From Candidatus Doudnabacteria bacterium RIFCSPHIGHO2_02_FULL_42_25 (GTDB taxonomy: Bacteria; Patescibacteria; Doudnabacteria; UBA920; O2-02-FULL-48-8): a stretch of 64,000 nt of DNA. This document shows positions 1-7,868 of this stretch, one piece after another (within the stretch, counting starts at the first letter, position 1; each line of letters begins with the position of its first letter). The stretch spans positions 62,001-126,000 of the forward strand of contig MFEQ01000004.1 in assembly GCA_001777665.1 (NCBI GenBank), given 5' to 3'. Both the position numbers and the translations under genes were made by a program. The notes beneath the pieces were generated by a model that was not told where the DNA came from, did not search any database, and saw only the letters and a program-made list of their open reading frames with translations.

Positions 1-413
1 TGATCATTGATCAAATATTGATAATAAGTATTTGGTTCCAATGTCTGGAAAGAGTTTCCGACACCGCGAGGAACGAAAACTGACTTAGATCGGTCAATGA
101 CTATTTCGACATGTTTGCCCATGTCAATCCCTTGTCGCAAATCGACAAAGACCGCATGGACTTTTCCACTGACCACACTAATGTATTTATCCCAAGGTTC
201 GGCATGAATTCCTCTGGTCACGCCAACCTCTTTGTTAAAAGAAAGATTTTCCTGCACTGGAACAAAGCTTTCAGGGAAGCCTGCTGCTACTAATTTTGCC
301 TTTTGAAATTTTTCCTGAAAAAAACCTCTACCGTCTTCTACTAGAGTTACGTCAATTTCCAAAAGACCCGGAATCTCCCGTTCAGTTATTTTAAATTCAG
401 TCATCTTTTGCAT
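1..413 (-). CDS. rfbC: dTDP-4-dehydrorhamnose 3,5-epimerase (partial, 3' end outside window)
   Basis: Reading leftward from ATG at 413 (or 404) gives a continuous frame of about 137 residues that leaves the window still open. The product contains EDGRGFFQE near the start, then a GVTRGIHAE segment, HAVFVDLRQG and FVPRGVGNSFQ. These are the landmarks of the RmlC/RfbC cupin epimerases, which convert dTDP-4-keto-6-deoxyglucose to dTDP-4-keto-rhamnose. The usual RGLH(Y/F)Q reads RGIHAE here, a small deviation around the catalytic His. It lies directly downstream of rfbB on the same strand, which supports a dTDP-sugar operon. Confidence 0.82.
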   Translation of the reverse strand, partial: MQKMTEFKITEREIPGLLEIDVTLVEDGRGFFQEKFQKAKLVAAGFPESFVPVQENLSFNKEVGVTRGIHAEPWDKYISVVSGKVHAVFVDLRQGIDMGKHVEIVIDRSKSVFVPRGVGNSFQTLEPNTYYQYLIND

Positions 414-424
414 GCTAGTAATTT

Positions 425-456
425 ACTCCAATACTCTATAGTATTGGAGTATTTTT
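425..456. terminator. Perfect 11-bp hairpin between rfbB and rfbC
   Basis: ACTCCAATACT (425-435) and AGTATTGGAGT (440-450) form a perfect 11-bp stem with a CTAT loop. A T-rich stretch follows only in plus orientation (451-458). In the direction of rfb transcription no T-run follows, so it is more likely an mRNA processing or attenuating stem than a terminator of the rfb operon. Confidence 0.5.
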
Positions 457-468
457 CTCTATAAATTA

Positions 469-1452
469 TTATAACCCTTTTTCTAATCGATCGACTAAGG
501 GTTGCCACCATTCTTGATTTTGCTTATACCATTCTACTGTTTCGGCTAATCCTTTTTCAAACTCGTAATCTCTTTTGAAAGCGAGCTCACGTTCAATTTT
601 GCTGCTATCAATCGCATACCGTAAGTCATGGCCTGGTCGATCTGGAACGAGTTGAATGAGGGTTTCGGGTTTACCCAACAAATTTAAAATTTGACGAACT
701 ACTTCCAAATTCGCCTTTTCACAATTACCACCAACAAGATACGTTTCGCCTGTTCTTCCAGTTTGGAGGACCATATCAATCGCTTTACAATGATCCTTAA
801 CATGGATCCAATCTCGAACATTGCGACCCTGGGCATATACAGGGACGGGTTTGTCTCGAAGTGCGTTAACAATCGTTTTCGGGATTAACTTTTCTGGGAA
901 CTGATAAGGACCATAATTGTTCGAACAATTGGTTATAGTTGCATCCAAACCATAGGTCCGACTATACGCATGCAGCAAATGATCACCAGCGGCTTTGCTG
1001 GCGGAATATGGTGACGATGGAAAGTAAGTGCTGTGCTCGGTAAACTTTTGTCCTGTGCCCAAAGGCAGGTCCCCGAAAACTTCATCAGTGGAAATATGAT
1101 GAAGCCTTTTTTTGTGCTGTGTGGCAGCATCAAGCAAGGTATGCAATCCCACAACATTGGTTTGAATAAATTCCGACGGGCCAGTGATCGAACGATCGAC
1201 ATGAGTTTCAGCTGCAAAATTCACGACAAAATCCACATCTTTCATCAACTCATCCACTAGTTTCGCATCCGCGATATCCCCTTTTACAAATTTGTATTGA
1301 GGGTTCGCTTCAAATTTTTTGAGATTCGCAGGATTGCCAGCATAAGTTAACTTGTCCAGATTCGTCACATGGACATCATGATATTTCTCAAACAGATAAT
1401 GAATAAAATTCGAACCGATAAACCCAGAACCTCCAGTAATCAAATATCTCAT
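469..1452 (-). CDS. rfbB: dTDP-glucose 4,6-dehydratase
   Basis: 327 residues, an extended short-chain dehydrogenase that makes dTDP-4-keto-6-deoxy-D-glucose for rhamnose biosynthesis in the cytoplasm. Visible: N-terminal NAD motif GGSGFIGSN (residues 7-15), FAAETHVDRS, STDEVFGDL (catalytic T-D-E triad) and YSASKAAGDH (YxxxK catalytic pair). Length is slightly short of the usual 330-360. The following gene is rfbC. The start codon abuts the long inverted repeat at 1453-1597. Confidence 0.95.
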   Translation of the reverse strand: MRYLITGGSGFIGSNFIHYLFEKYHDVHVTNLDKLTYAGNPANLKKFEANPQYKFVKGDIADAKLVDELMKDVDFVVNFAAETHVDRSITGPSEFIQTNVVGLHTLLDAATQHKKRLHHISTDEVFGDLPLGTGQKFTEHSTYFPSSPYSASKAAGDHLLHAYSRTYGLDATITNCSNNYGPYQFPEKLIPKTIVNALRDKPVPVYAQGRNVRDWIHVKDHCKAIDMVLQTGRTGETYLVGGNCEKANLEVVRQILNLLGKPETLIQLVPDRPGHDLRYAIDSSKIERELAFKRDYEFEKGLAETVEWYKQNQEWWQPLVDRLEKGL

Positions 1453-1597
1453 CCCAGTATATCAACTTCGATAATGGTTTTTGAGTTCGCTTTTGCGAAA
1501 GAAAAACGCATTAATTTAATATTTTCTAAAATCATAGCAATTATATTTTAATTATCAAAAACCATTAAAGCAAAAGTATCGAAGTTGTATTACTGGG
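1453..1597. repeat. Long imperfect inverted repeat filling the rfbB-HIT intergenic gap
   Basis: Left arm 1453-1484 (CCCAGTATATCAACTTCGAT, then AATGGTTTTTGA) pairs with right arm 1555-1597 (TCAAAAACCATT, then ATCGAAGTTGTATTACTGGG). The right arm carries about 11 extra bases. The repeat starts on the base next to the rfbB ATG and ends on the base next to the HIT stop codon, so it occupies the whole spacer. Confidence 0.8.
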
Positions 1598-2008
1598 TCA
1601 TAGATGTTTTTTAATTTCTTCGGCTAATTGTGTTCGTGTTCGTGGCTCTGTTTCTTGATGCGGCCAGGGCTTGAGTCCATCTTTTCGATACCTCGGAATG
1701 ATATGGAAATGTAAATGAAAAACTGTTTGACCAGCTGCCTCGCCACGATTAGTGCTAATCGTAAAACCGTCAGCGTTCAATGCATGCTGAATTGAAACCG
1801 CAATCCTTTTGGCCTGTTTCATCACATCAGCAATCACATCATCAGGTGTTTCCACAATATCTGCTGCATGAAGCTTAGGTAGGACTAAGGCGTGGCCTCG
1901 ACTCACAGGGCGAATATCCATAAAGGCAACAACTTTGTCATCTTCATAGATTTTATCCGATGGAATTTCACCAGCTGCAATTTTACAAAAAATACAATCC
2001 TTCATCAT
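1598..2008 (-). CDS. HIT family nucleotide hydrolase/transferase (HINT type)
   Basis: 136 residues. The histidine triad HLHFHIIPR is at about residues 97-105, and CIFCKIAAGEIPS at the N-terminus is the conserved HINT start with a CxxC pair. These cytoplasmic proteins hydrolyse nucleoside phosphoramidates and related adenylated compounds. The gene overlaps the upstream protease-like gene by four bases (ATGATG with an embedded TGA), so translation is probably coupled. Start is 2008 or 2005. Confidence 0.92.
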   Translation of the reverse strand: MMKDCIFCKIAAGEIPSDKIYEDDKVVAFMDIRPVSRGHALVLPKLHAADIVETPDDVIADVMKQAKRIAVSIQHALNADGFTISTNRGEAAGQTVFHLHFHIIPRYRKDGLKPWPHQETEPRTRTQLAEEIKKHL

Positions 2009-3063
2009 GGAGTCGGTTTAAGATTTACAGTTAATTCTATTTCTTTCGTACCTCGTAGCAATTTTATTTTCAATTGGTCAGTTGTATTTGATTGATTTAA
2101 AATCTGCTCAAACGAAGTATTATCAAAATTTTTACCATTTACTTCGAAAATCAAATCCTTCGCCAAAATCCCAGCTAGTGCTGCAGGGCTACTTTTGCCC
2201 ACACCTAAAATCACAATTCCGGTCTTTGGGCTGTTCTGAATTCCTGCCTGGAGACCCGACAGGGTTGTGTATTCTATTCCCAACGTTGGACGAGTTATTT
2301 TTCCACTTTGCAAATAAGAATTAAGCGCGGTTTGCAAATTCTCTGCAATGATTATTTCGTTTTTATCATTCGCAATCATTCCGACTAACCGCCCATCTAA
2401 ATTGGCCACGGGTGCTCCAGAATAATTGGATAAGAGTCGTAGATCTGTCCCGAACCCATCTGCCAATCTCTCTGAACTAATTGTTTGAGCCAAACCTTTA
2501 TTATTCAAAACTGAATTGGTCACTAGTCCCGAATTAAATTCCCTTTCCAGCACCCGATTGGCGATACCTGTGGTCACGACTCGCTGACCTGTAGTCAAAT
2601 CAAAACTCGAACCAAAACTTGCCGTCGGCAACCCTTCAGCTTGGATCGTCAATATTACCAAATCACTTTTTGGATCAGCGGCCCGGACTAAGCCCTCGAA
2701 AATTCGGCCATCAGATAAAACGACTCTGACTTGATTACTTTCTCGGATCGAATTGCGTGATGTGAAAATCAAGCCATCAGAACTCATAATCGTTCCCAAA
2801 CCTTGGAAAATGCTGTCATTATAAATCGAGACTGTGATGCCAGTGAGTTGTTTGCCCAGTTCGACTAAATTTACTCCTTCATTTAACTGAACTTCAGTTG
2901 TCCGATTAATTATTATTGGCGAGGACGTAACCAGACGATTTAAAGTCTCCCAACGAGTTACCGAGGCCATCCAAGGAATAAAAAATCGGCCGAGCAGAAT
3001 ACTACCTAGAGCGCCCACAAAAAATGAGATCAAGATAATATTGAGAGCTTGTTTTTTATTCAT
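2005..3063 (-). CDS. HtrA/DegP-like trypsin-fold protein with C-terminal PDZ; catalytic His apparently lost
   Basis: 352 residues: one N-terminal membrane anchor (about 8-30), a trypsin-like domain (about 75-235) and a PDZ domain (about 255-350). Against DegP, the His-containing TNNHV segment is replaced by FTSRNSI, the Asp segment is kept (DPKSDLVIL), and the Ser segment reads YSGAP instead of GNSGGP. If that alignment is right the catalytic His is Asn, so it may be an inactive, scaffold- or chaperone-type protein outside the membrane. It overlaps the MGMT gene upstream by 8 nt and the HIT gene downstream by 4 nt. Confidence 0.82.
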   Translation of the reverse strand: MNKKQALNIILISFFVGALGSILLGRFFIPWMASVTRWETLNRLVTSSPIIINRTTEVQLNEGVNLVELGKQLTGITVSIYNDSIFQGLGTIMSSDGLIFTSRNSIRESNQVRVVLSDGRIFEGLVRAADPKSDLVILTIQAEGLPTASFGSSFDLTTGQRVVTTGIANRVLEREFNSGLVTNSVLNNKGLAQTISSERLADGFGTDLRLLSNYSGAPVANLDGRLVGMIANDKNEIIIAENLQTALNSYLQSGKITRPTLGIEYTTLSGLQAGIQNSPKTGIVILGVGKSSPAALAGILAKDLIFEVNGKNFDNTSFEQILNQSNTTDQLKIKLLRGTKEIELTVNLKPTP

Positions 3064-3289
3064 AACGATAACCTTCCTGTTTTAGCAGCTTTAGCTTCTG
3101 TTTGAGCCCTCCACGCGCGCTATATCCGCCCATACCATTATAGCCTACAACTCTGTGACACGGGATATATGGCGCATCTTCGTTTCGGGCTAATGCATTC
3201 CCCACTGCTCTCGCGGCTTTCGGGTTACCAATCTTTCGGGCAACTTCCGAATACCTCATCACTTTACCAGGGGGAATAGTTAGCGCCAC
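3056..3289 (-). CDS. MGMT/Ogt-type DNA-binding domain protein, apparently interrupted by an amber codon near its 5' end
   Basis: The open frame from GTG at 3289 gives 77 residues: IPPGKVMRYSEVA (helix-turn-helix), RAVGNALARN and the alkyl-acceptor motif PCHRVVG. The family normally starts with an F-Q-x-x-V-(W/F) segment, and the same frame upstream does encode YTSFQQKVFRV (3290-3322), but no ATG, GTG or TTG precedes it. Five codons further up, ATG at 3338-3340 overlaps the previous stop as ATGA, followed by ACA ATC AAT and TAG (3326-3328). So the ancestral gene was probably 3056-3340. The protein would repair O6-alkylguanine or flag it as an alkyltransferase-like protein. Confidence 0.72.
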   Translation of the reverse strand: MALTIPPGKVMRYSEVARKIGNPKAARAVGNALARNEDAPYIPCHRVVGYNGMGGYSARGGLKQKLKLLKQEGYRYE

Positions 3290-3336
3290 TCGAAAAACTT
3301 TTTGCTGGAATGATGTATATTTATCCTAATTGATTG

Positions 3337-4044
3337 TCATCTTATCGGTCTCCACGGGGCTGTGCTCAAAGTTACGATAAGAACAATCGCTGCCAATGTT
3401 AGCTGCCAATAAACTTTCTGTCTCGTAAGCTTCCCGAAAAATGCTGAAAAAGAGAACAGCCACATGATATAAAAGAAAACAAATAGTATAACTCCTTGAA
3501 CGAAAAAGTGCGTCGGCCAAAAACTTAAAGCCCAAGTCACTTCTGCTGTAACTACCGCAATCAAGAGGTGGAAATATTTTTTCGACGGCAAACTAAATCC
3601 AGCAAATCCCTGGACTGCTAATAAATAACTAATAAGGAAACTGATCGGGACGATATACCAAACTTTGACATCGAAATAAAATTCAAAAGCAAACATGGAC
3701 AGAAAAATCGCGAACACAGAAAGCAAATAAACGTTCTGGAGGAAATGACTTTCTTTGCCAAGCTTTAATTCAAGCAGATAAAAAATAACCGAGATGCAGA
3801 TCAAAAATAGGATTCGGATCGTTAAACTATTGATGATCACAAAAATACTTCCCGTCGCCATTAAATAAATCACCGGCAGCATCAAATGTGGCCAGGTGAA
3901 ATTTAGTCTTTTAAAATTGATAGCTAGAGACGCAAAAATCAAAACGACCAGTGAAGCCACAAAAACATATAAATTGGCAGCGCTTCCTAAGAACACAAAA
4001 AACAATAAAATCGCCAATATTAAAGATGAGATTTTCGTGAACAT
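3337..4044 (-). CDS. Polytopic membrane protein of unknown function
   Basis: 235 residues with about seven hydrophobic segments over nearly the whole length and very few charges. I recognise no family. Its TGA overlaps an ATG (ATGA) that probably began the MGMT gene, and the Lgt gene lies 14 nt upstream, so it sits inside a six-gene minus-strand operon (5471 to 1598). Confidence 0.7.
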   Translation of the reverse strand: MFTKISSLILAILLFFVFLGSAANLYVFVASLVVLIFASLAINFKRLNFTWPHLMLPVIYLMATGSIFVIINSLTIRILFLICISVIFYLLELKLGKESHFLQNVYLLSVFAIFLSMFAFEFYFDVKVWYIVPISFLISYLLAVQGFAGFSLPSKKYFHLLIAVVTAEVTWALSFWPTHFFVQGVILFVFFYIMWLFSFSAFFGKLTRQKVYWQLTLAAIVLIVTLSTAPWRPIR

Positions 4045-4058
4045 GTACAGGTATTTTA

Positions 4059-4877
4059 TCAGTTTTTAGCTACTTTCCGCAAGATGAAAAAGCCACTGAT
4101 AACAACCAAACAAAAAGCGATGATTTGGTCTACGCGAAAGTTGCCGACAAAGAAACTGTCTTCACGAATCCCCTCGATGAAGAATCTGCCCAATGAATAT
4201 AGAAAAAGGTAAGATAATCCGATAATTCCACTTTTAACTTTTCCTAAAAGCTTAAACAAAATCAAAAATATCGCTATGTCTAAAATGGCTTCGTATAAAA
4301 AAGCTGGATGATGGTATTGTCGATCTGCAGCGATGTACATTTTCCAAGGCAAATCTGTGACTAAGCCATAGGCTTCTTGGTTGACGAAATTCCCAAACCG
4401 ACCGATTGCTTGTCCTAATGGCAAACTCAAAGCGATCAAATCAAACAAATGGAAAAAAGTATAAGCTTTTCGTCGGGCGTAAAAATATGTAAAAATTAAA
4501 CAAGATAAAATCGCACCATAAATGGCCAGACCTCCGTGCCATATTTGATAAATCTCTGAAGGATTTTTCGAATAAAAATCCCAGTTAAAAATGACTGTAT
4601 AGACACGGGCTCCGAGTACTCCAATAATTACTAGCCAAAATGCATATTCATCTAAATTTTCCTTGCTGACTCCAAACTTCCACGAATTTTTTCTCGCAAC
4701 TAAGTATGCACTAAAAATCGCTCCAGCCAAAATCAAACCGTACCAACGGATTTCGAGATTGCCCAAACTGATCACCGGGTTAATTACTATCTCACCGGCA
4801 AACGCTGGGATGAAAAAGAAAAAAACTGCGAGAGCAGCTAGGACTATGCCGGTTAAAATTAAAATATATTTTTTCAT
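4059..4877 (-). CDS. lgt: Prolipoprotein diacylglyceryl transferase
   Basis: 272 residues with about seven transmembrane helices. Diagnostic segments: IWHGGLAIYGA, QAIGRFGNFVNQEAYG (catalytic Arg and Asn of the Lgt signature, about residues 157-172) and YSLGRFFIEGIREDS near the C-terminus. The enzyme transfers diacylglycerol from phosphatidylglycerol to the lipobox Cys of prelipoproteins at the cytoplasmic membrane. Length is normal. Confidence 0.95.
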   Translation of the reverse strand: MKKYILILTGIVLAALAVFFFFIPAFAGEIVINPVISLGNLEIRWYGLILAGAIFSAYLVARKNSWKFGVSKENLDEYAFWLVIIGVLGARVYTVIFNWDFYSKNPSEIYQIWHGGLAIYGAILSCLIFTYFYARRKAYTFFHLFDLIALSLPLGQAIGRFGNFVNQEAYGLVTDLPWKMYIAADRQYHHPAFLYEAILDIAIFLILFKLLGKVKSGIIGLSYLFLYSLGRFFIEGIREDSFFVGNFRVDQIIAFCLVVISGFFILRKVAKN

Positions 4878-4892
4878 GAATAGACGCGAGCC

Positions 4893-5471
4893 TTAAAATA
4901 ACGCAGCTTGTCTGGCAATTGGTTTTCGCATCATCGGCTCGCTGAAACGCATCTGTAACTCCCTCATCTCAAAATAATCCTTATACATACACTTCTCATA
5001 TCGTAATATATAATCGTAGAGATCTTTGGTGATTCTGACATCATCTAGGCAATATTTTTTCAACTCTTCTATCTGTCCCAGTTTGTAAAATTTCAAAGCC
5101 TGCAATCCATCCCCGCTTTTCCCAACTCCCAAAGTAGATTGAGCTAAATTATCTAGCTTCAATCGACGCCCAAGTAATTTTTCGATTTCCTCAAGGATGT
5201 CTAAGTAAGGAATGTCAGATAGTTGATAATTCAAATACGGTTGAAGGACTTGAAAATCGAAATTCTTGATATTAAAACCGATCACCTGATCAGCTTCTGC
5301 GAGCATCTCACCTAACCGATAAAGTTGGTCTTCAGTAAAACATTGATATTTATTAGAAGGATAAGAGTAGACTCCAACTACAGAAACTTTAAGTAAGTGA
5401 TTTTTACCAAACCCCCCAACTTCTTCAAATGATTTTTGTGTCTCTAAATCGAGAACGATTTTGTTTAACAT
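4893..5471 (-). CDS. RNase H-like 3'-5' exonuclease (YprB/DEDD type)
   Basis: 192 residues. The DEDD pattern is visible: LDLETQ near residue 8, GFNIKNFDFQVL (about 65-76) and YCLDDVRITKDLY (about 141-153). This matches the predicted exonuclease domain of YprB-like proteins in stand-alone form. Substrate is unknown. First gene of the lgt operon; the divergent aspS promoter lies just upstream. Confidence 0.8.
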   Translation of the reverse strand: MLNKIVLDLETQKSFEEVGGFGKNHLLKVSVVGVYSYPSNKYQCFTEDQLYRLGEMLAEADQVIGFNIKNFDFQVLQPYLNYQLSDIPYLDILEEIEKLLGRRLKLDNLAQSTLGVGKSGDGLQALKFYKLGQIEELKKYCLDDVRITKDLYDYILRYEKCMYKDYFEMRELQMRFSEPMMRKPIARQAALF

Positions 5472-5503
5472 ACATTAAGCATTATATCACAACCTGCTGC
5501 AAT

Positions 5504-5532
5504 TTGGTCAATGCCAACAATTATGGTAAAAT
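5504..5532 (+). promoter_or_regulatory. aspS promoter
   Basis: TTGGTC (5504-5509), 17-bp spacer, TAAAAT (5527-5532). A start site 7 nt downstream would lie at about 5539, one base before the aspS ATG, which suggests a leaderless mRNA. Confidence 0.65.
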
Positions 5533-5539
5533 AATCAAT

Positions 5540-6976
5540 ATGAATCGCACGCTTATTAAAGATACAATCAACAAAACCGAGCAGGAAGTTTTAATTAAAG
5601 GCTGGGTCAACATCAGAAGAGATCATGGCAAATTGATTTTTTTGGATATCCGGGACCGATCTGGTTTGATTCAAGCCGTGATCAATCCTAAGGTTTCTGC
5701 TGAAGCGCATGCGGTTGCCTCTGAAATCCGCAACGAATATGTAGTCGAGCTGATCGGAAAAATCAATCCACGCGGCGAAAAACAAATAAATCTAGACCTC
5801 GAAACTGGAAAGATCGAAATCGAAGTTACAGGGCTAAAGATAATCAACGGTGCCAAGCCACTCCCCTTTGATATTACTTCAGACACGAGAACGGTTTCCG
5901 AAGAAATACGTCTAAAATACAGGTATTTGGATTTGAGAAATGAGCGAATGAAAAAAAATCTCAAGCTAAGACATAATGTCATCCAATTCATCAGAAATTA
6001 TTTGATGGGACTTGATTTCACGGAAATCCAAACACCAATCCTTACTAAATCAACACCTGAAGGAGCAAGAGATTACCTAGTACCATCGAGGATTTATCCT
6101 GGTAATTTTTTTGCATTGCCTCAATCTCCACAACAATACAAACAGTTGTTAATGGTTGGTGGAATAGAACGATACTTTCAGATAGCTCCGTGTTTTCGTG
6201 ATGAAGACGCCAGAGCCGATCGAAGTCCGGGAGAATTTTATCAACTCGATCTTGAAATGTCTTTTGTCGAACAGGAAGATATTTTAGAGTTGACTGAAAA
6301 ATTGTTTACCGATTTGGTAAAAACTCTTACTCCAGAAAAACATATAACTTTTTCTCCTTGGCCAAGAATTACCCACAAAGAAGCAAAAGCGAAATTCGGA
6401 AATGACAAACCAGATATGCGTAAAGATAAAAATGATCCGAATGAATTGGCTTTTTGTTGGGTTTTAGATTTTCCTCTTTTCACTGAACAAACCGAAGAAG
6501 ATTTCTTTCACGGAGCAGGAGATAAATGGGGGCCTTCGCATCACATGTTTACTGCTCCCAAATCGGAAGATATTCCATTACTAGATACAGATCCAGGAAA
6601 AGCTAGAGGGTTACAACACGATTTGGCTTTGAATGGTGTGGAAATTGGCGGAGGTAGCATCCGTATTCATGATCCAAAAATTCAGGAAAAGATTTTTGAT
6701 TTGATTGGATTTACTAAAAAGCAGAAACAACGATTCAATCACATGCTAGAAGCTTTTGAATATGGCGTTCCCCCTCATGGTGGCATAGCTCCAGGAATAG
6801 ATCGATTAGTTAGAATTTTAGCAGGGGAAGAAAAAATTAGTGAGGTCATCGCTTTTCCTCTCTCTGGATCAGTTCGCGACCCTATGATGGGTTCCCCTTC
6901 CGACGTGTCAGACAAACAACTCAAAGAATTACACATCAAAGTGGATTTACCAAAGGAGAAAAAAATAGATATTTAA
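5540..6976 (+). CDS. aspS: Aspartyl-tRNA synthetase lacking the GAD insertion domain
   Basis: Start taken at ATG 5540 (MNRTLIKDTINK) because the OB-fold anticodon-binding domain begins there; upstream codons lie in the promoter. 478 residues: OB fold (about 1-110), class II core with motif 2 FRDEDARADRSPGEF and motif 3 GGIAPGIDRLVRIL. Bacterial AspRS is about 590 residues because of an insertion (GAD) domain. Here DKPDMRKDKNDPNELAF runs straight into FCWVLDFPLF, so that domain is absent. Whether it also charges tRNA-Asn (gatCAB is present) cannot be read from sequence alone. Confidence 0.95.
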   Translation: MNRTLIKDTINKTEQEVLIKGWVNIRRDHGKLIFLDIRDRSGLIQAVINPKVSAEAHAVASEIRNEYVVELIGKINPRGEKQINLDLETGKIEIEVTGLKIINGAKPLPFDITSDTRTVSEEIRLKYRYLDLRNERMKKNLKLRHNVIQFIRNYLMGLDFTEIQTPILTKSTPEGARDYLVPSRIYPGNFFALPQSPQQYKQLLMVGGIERYFQIAPCFRDEDARADRSPGEFYQLDLEMSFVEQEDILELTEKLFTDLVKTLTPEKHITFSPWPRITHKEAKAKFGNDKPDMRKDKNDPNELAFCWVLDFPLFTEQTEEDFFHGAGDKWGPSHHMFTAPKSEDIPLLDTDPGKARGLQHDLALNGVEIGGGSIRIHDPKIQEKIFDLIGFTKKQKQRFNHMLEAFEYGVPPHGGIAPGIDRLVRILAGEEKISEVIAFPLSGSVRDPMMGSPSDVSDKQLKELHIKVDLPKEKKIDI

Positions 6977-7100
6977 TTCCCCCTCTTAGAATAAGAGGGG
7001 GTTAGGGGGGAGTTAGATCTCAAGCGTTAAACAGCAGCTTAATCCTTAAAGGATATAACCCCTCCTAGCCTCCCCTTAATATAAGGGGAGGAACAACAGC
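6977..7100. mobile_element. Gene-less palindromic element, copy 1 (DUF559-cassette family)
   Basis: Starts on the base after the aspS stop. One end is CCCCCTCTTAGAATAAGAGG plus GGG, the other TCCCCTTAATATAAGGGGA followed by GGAACAACAGC. The middle contains AAGCGTTAAACAGCAGCTTAA. The reverse complement of 57815-57934 is almost the same sequence. Both ends resemble the ends of the DUF559 cassette at 36464-36932. Confidence 0.8.
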
Positions 7101-7102
7101 AT

Positions 7103-7198
7103 ACACTCACCACCCTCAATCCCATCTCGAACAGAGTGAGAGATCCCTCTTAAGAGCGATTTCTCGACTCGTTTCACTCGCTCGAAATGGTTTACAAA
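7103..7198. repeat. Dispersed repeat fragment (GAGATCCCTC...GCGATTTCTC type)
   Basis: Contains GAGATCCCTCTTAAGAGCG, ATTTCTCGACTC and CGAAATGG. The same segments recur at 58866-58910 (GAGATCCCTCCTGAGAGCG, ATTTCTCAC, CGAAATGG). It lies directly beside the palindromic element at 6977-7100. Confidence 0.6.
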
Positions 7199-7202
7199 TT
7201 AT

Positions 7203-7385
7203 ATGCAATATCTTAAATCGGTCATAAATATTCTTTGGATCATAACTCTGATTATTGTAATAATTAATGATATCCAAACACCAGGCACTGCACCTATACA
7301 CTATTGGTATTTTTATGCTGCTTCAGTTATGATAATACTTAGGTTTATTGACGATAAATTTTATAAATCAAATAGTAAAAAATAA
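7203..7385 (+). CDS. Small membrane protein, unknown
   Basis: 60 residues with two hydrophobic stretches (about 5-24 and 35-50) and a lysine/serine-rich tail. No Shine-Dalgarno before ATG 7203 and no recognisable family. It lies just after repeat DNA and 9 nt before the YbaK gene, so it may be the first gene of the ybaK-scpA-scpB group or a chance frame. Confidence 0.4.
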   Translation: MQYLKSVINILWIITLIIVIINDIQTPGTAPIHYWYFYAASVMIILRFIDDKFYKSNSKK

Positions 7386-7394
7386 CCGCTTTCC

Positions 7395-7868
7395 ATGGTT
7401 AATAAAATGATATCAAAACCTTTAGAAAAACTACTTAAAGCAAATAAAATCAAATACGAAATTGCGGAACACCGAAAAGTGTTCACGGCTATTGATGCTG
7501 CTGCAACGCAAGATTTAAAAACTGCTGAAGTCGCCAAAGCTGTACTTCTCAAGGGCAAAAACAATCTTTATTTGGCAGTTTTGCCTGCCGGTAACAACTG
7601 CGACTTTAAGGCGTTGAGTAAGCTTACCGCGGATAAAGTTTCCATGGCCAAGGAAAAAGATATTTCCAAAAATATCAATGCCAAAATTGGTTTAATTCCC
7701 CCATTTGGTTCACTTTTCAAACTTCCCGTTTATCTGGATAAAAAATTACTGAAAAATAAAAAAATAAATTTACCAGCTGGATCATATACTGAATCTGTGG
7801 TTTTGAGTGTGAAAGATTATCAAAAACTGGAAAATCCGATTCTGGGAAACTTTAGTATCAAAAAATAA
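7395..7868 (+). CDS. YbaK/ProX-type aminoacyl-tRNA deacylase
   Basis: 157 residues. Family features: EHRKVFTAIDAAA near residue 25, AKAVLLKG (the Lys associated with editing), IPPFGSLFKLPVYLDKKL and PAGSYTESVVLSVKDY. Such proteins clear mischarged tRNA, for instance Cys- or Ala-tRNA-Pro. The stop overlaps the scpA ATG (TAATG), indicating co-translation. Start at 7395 or the internal ATG four codons on. Confidence 0.88.
   Translation: MVNKMISKPLEKLLKANKIKYEIAEHRKVFTAIDAAATQDLKTAEVAKAVLLKGKNNLYLAVLPAGNNCDFKALSKLTADKVSMAKEKDISKNINAKIGLIPPFGSLFKLPVYLDKKLLKNKKINLPAGSYTESVVLSVKDYQKLENPILGNFSIKK

Noticed and set aside
3326..3328. Recoding of TAG as sense
   Set aside because: TAG ends rpmG and the 27130 gene at expected positions, and prfA (RF1) is present, so TAG is a stop here.
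5429..5539. Upstream extension of the aspS frame by 37 codons
   Set aside because: The region contains the aspS promoter and overlaps the divergent exonuclease gene; the OB fold starts at the ATG at 5540.
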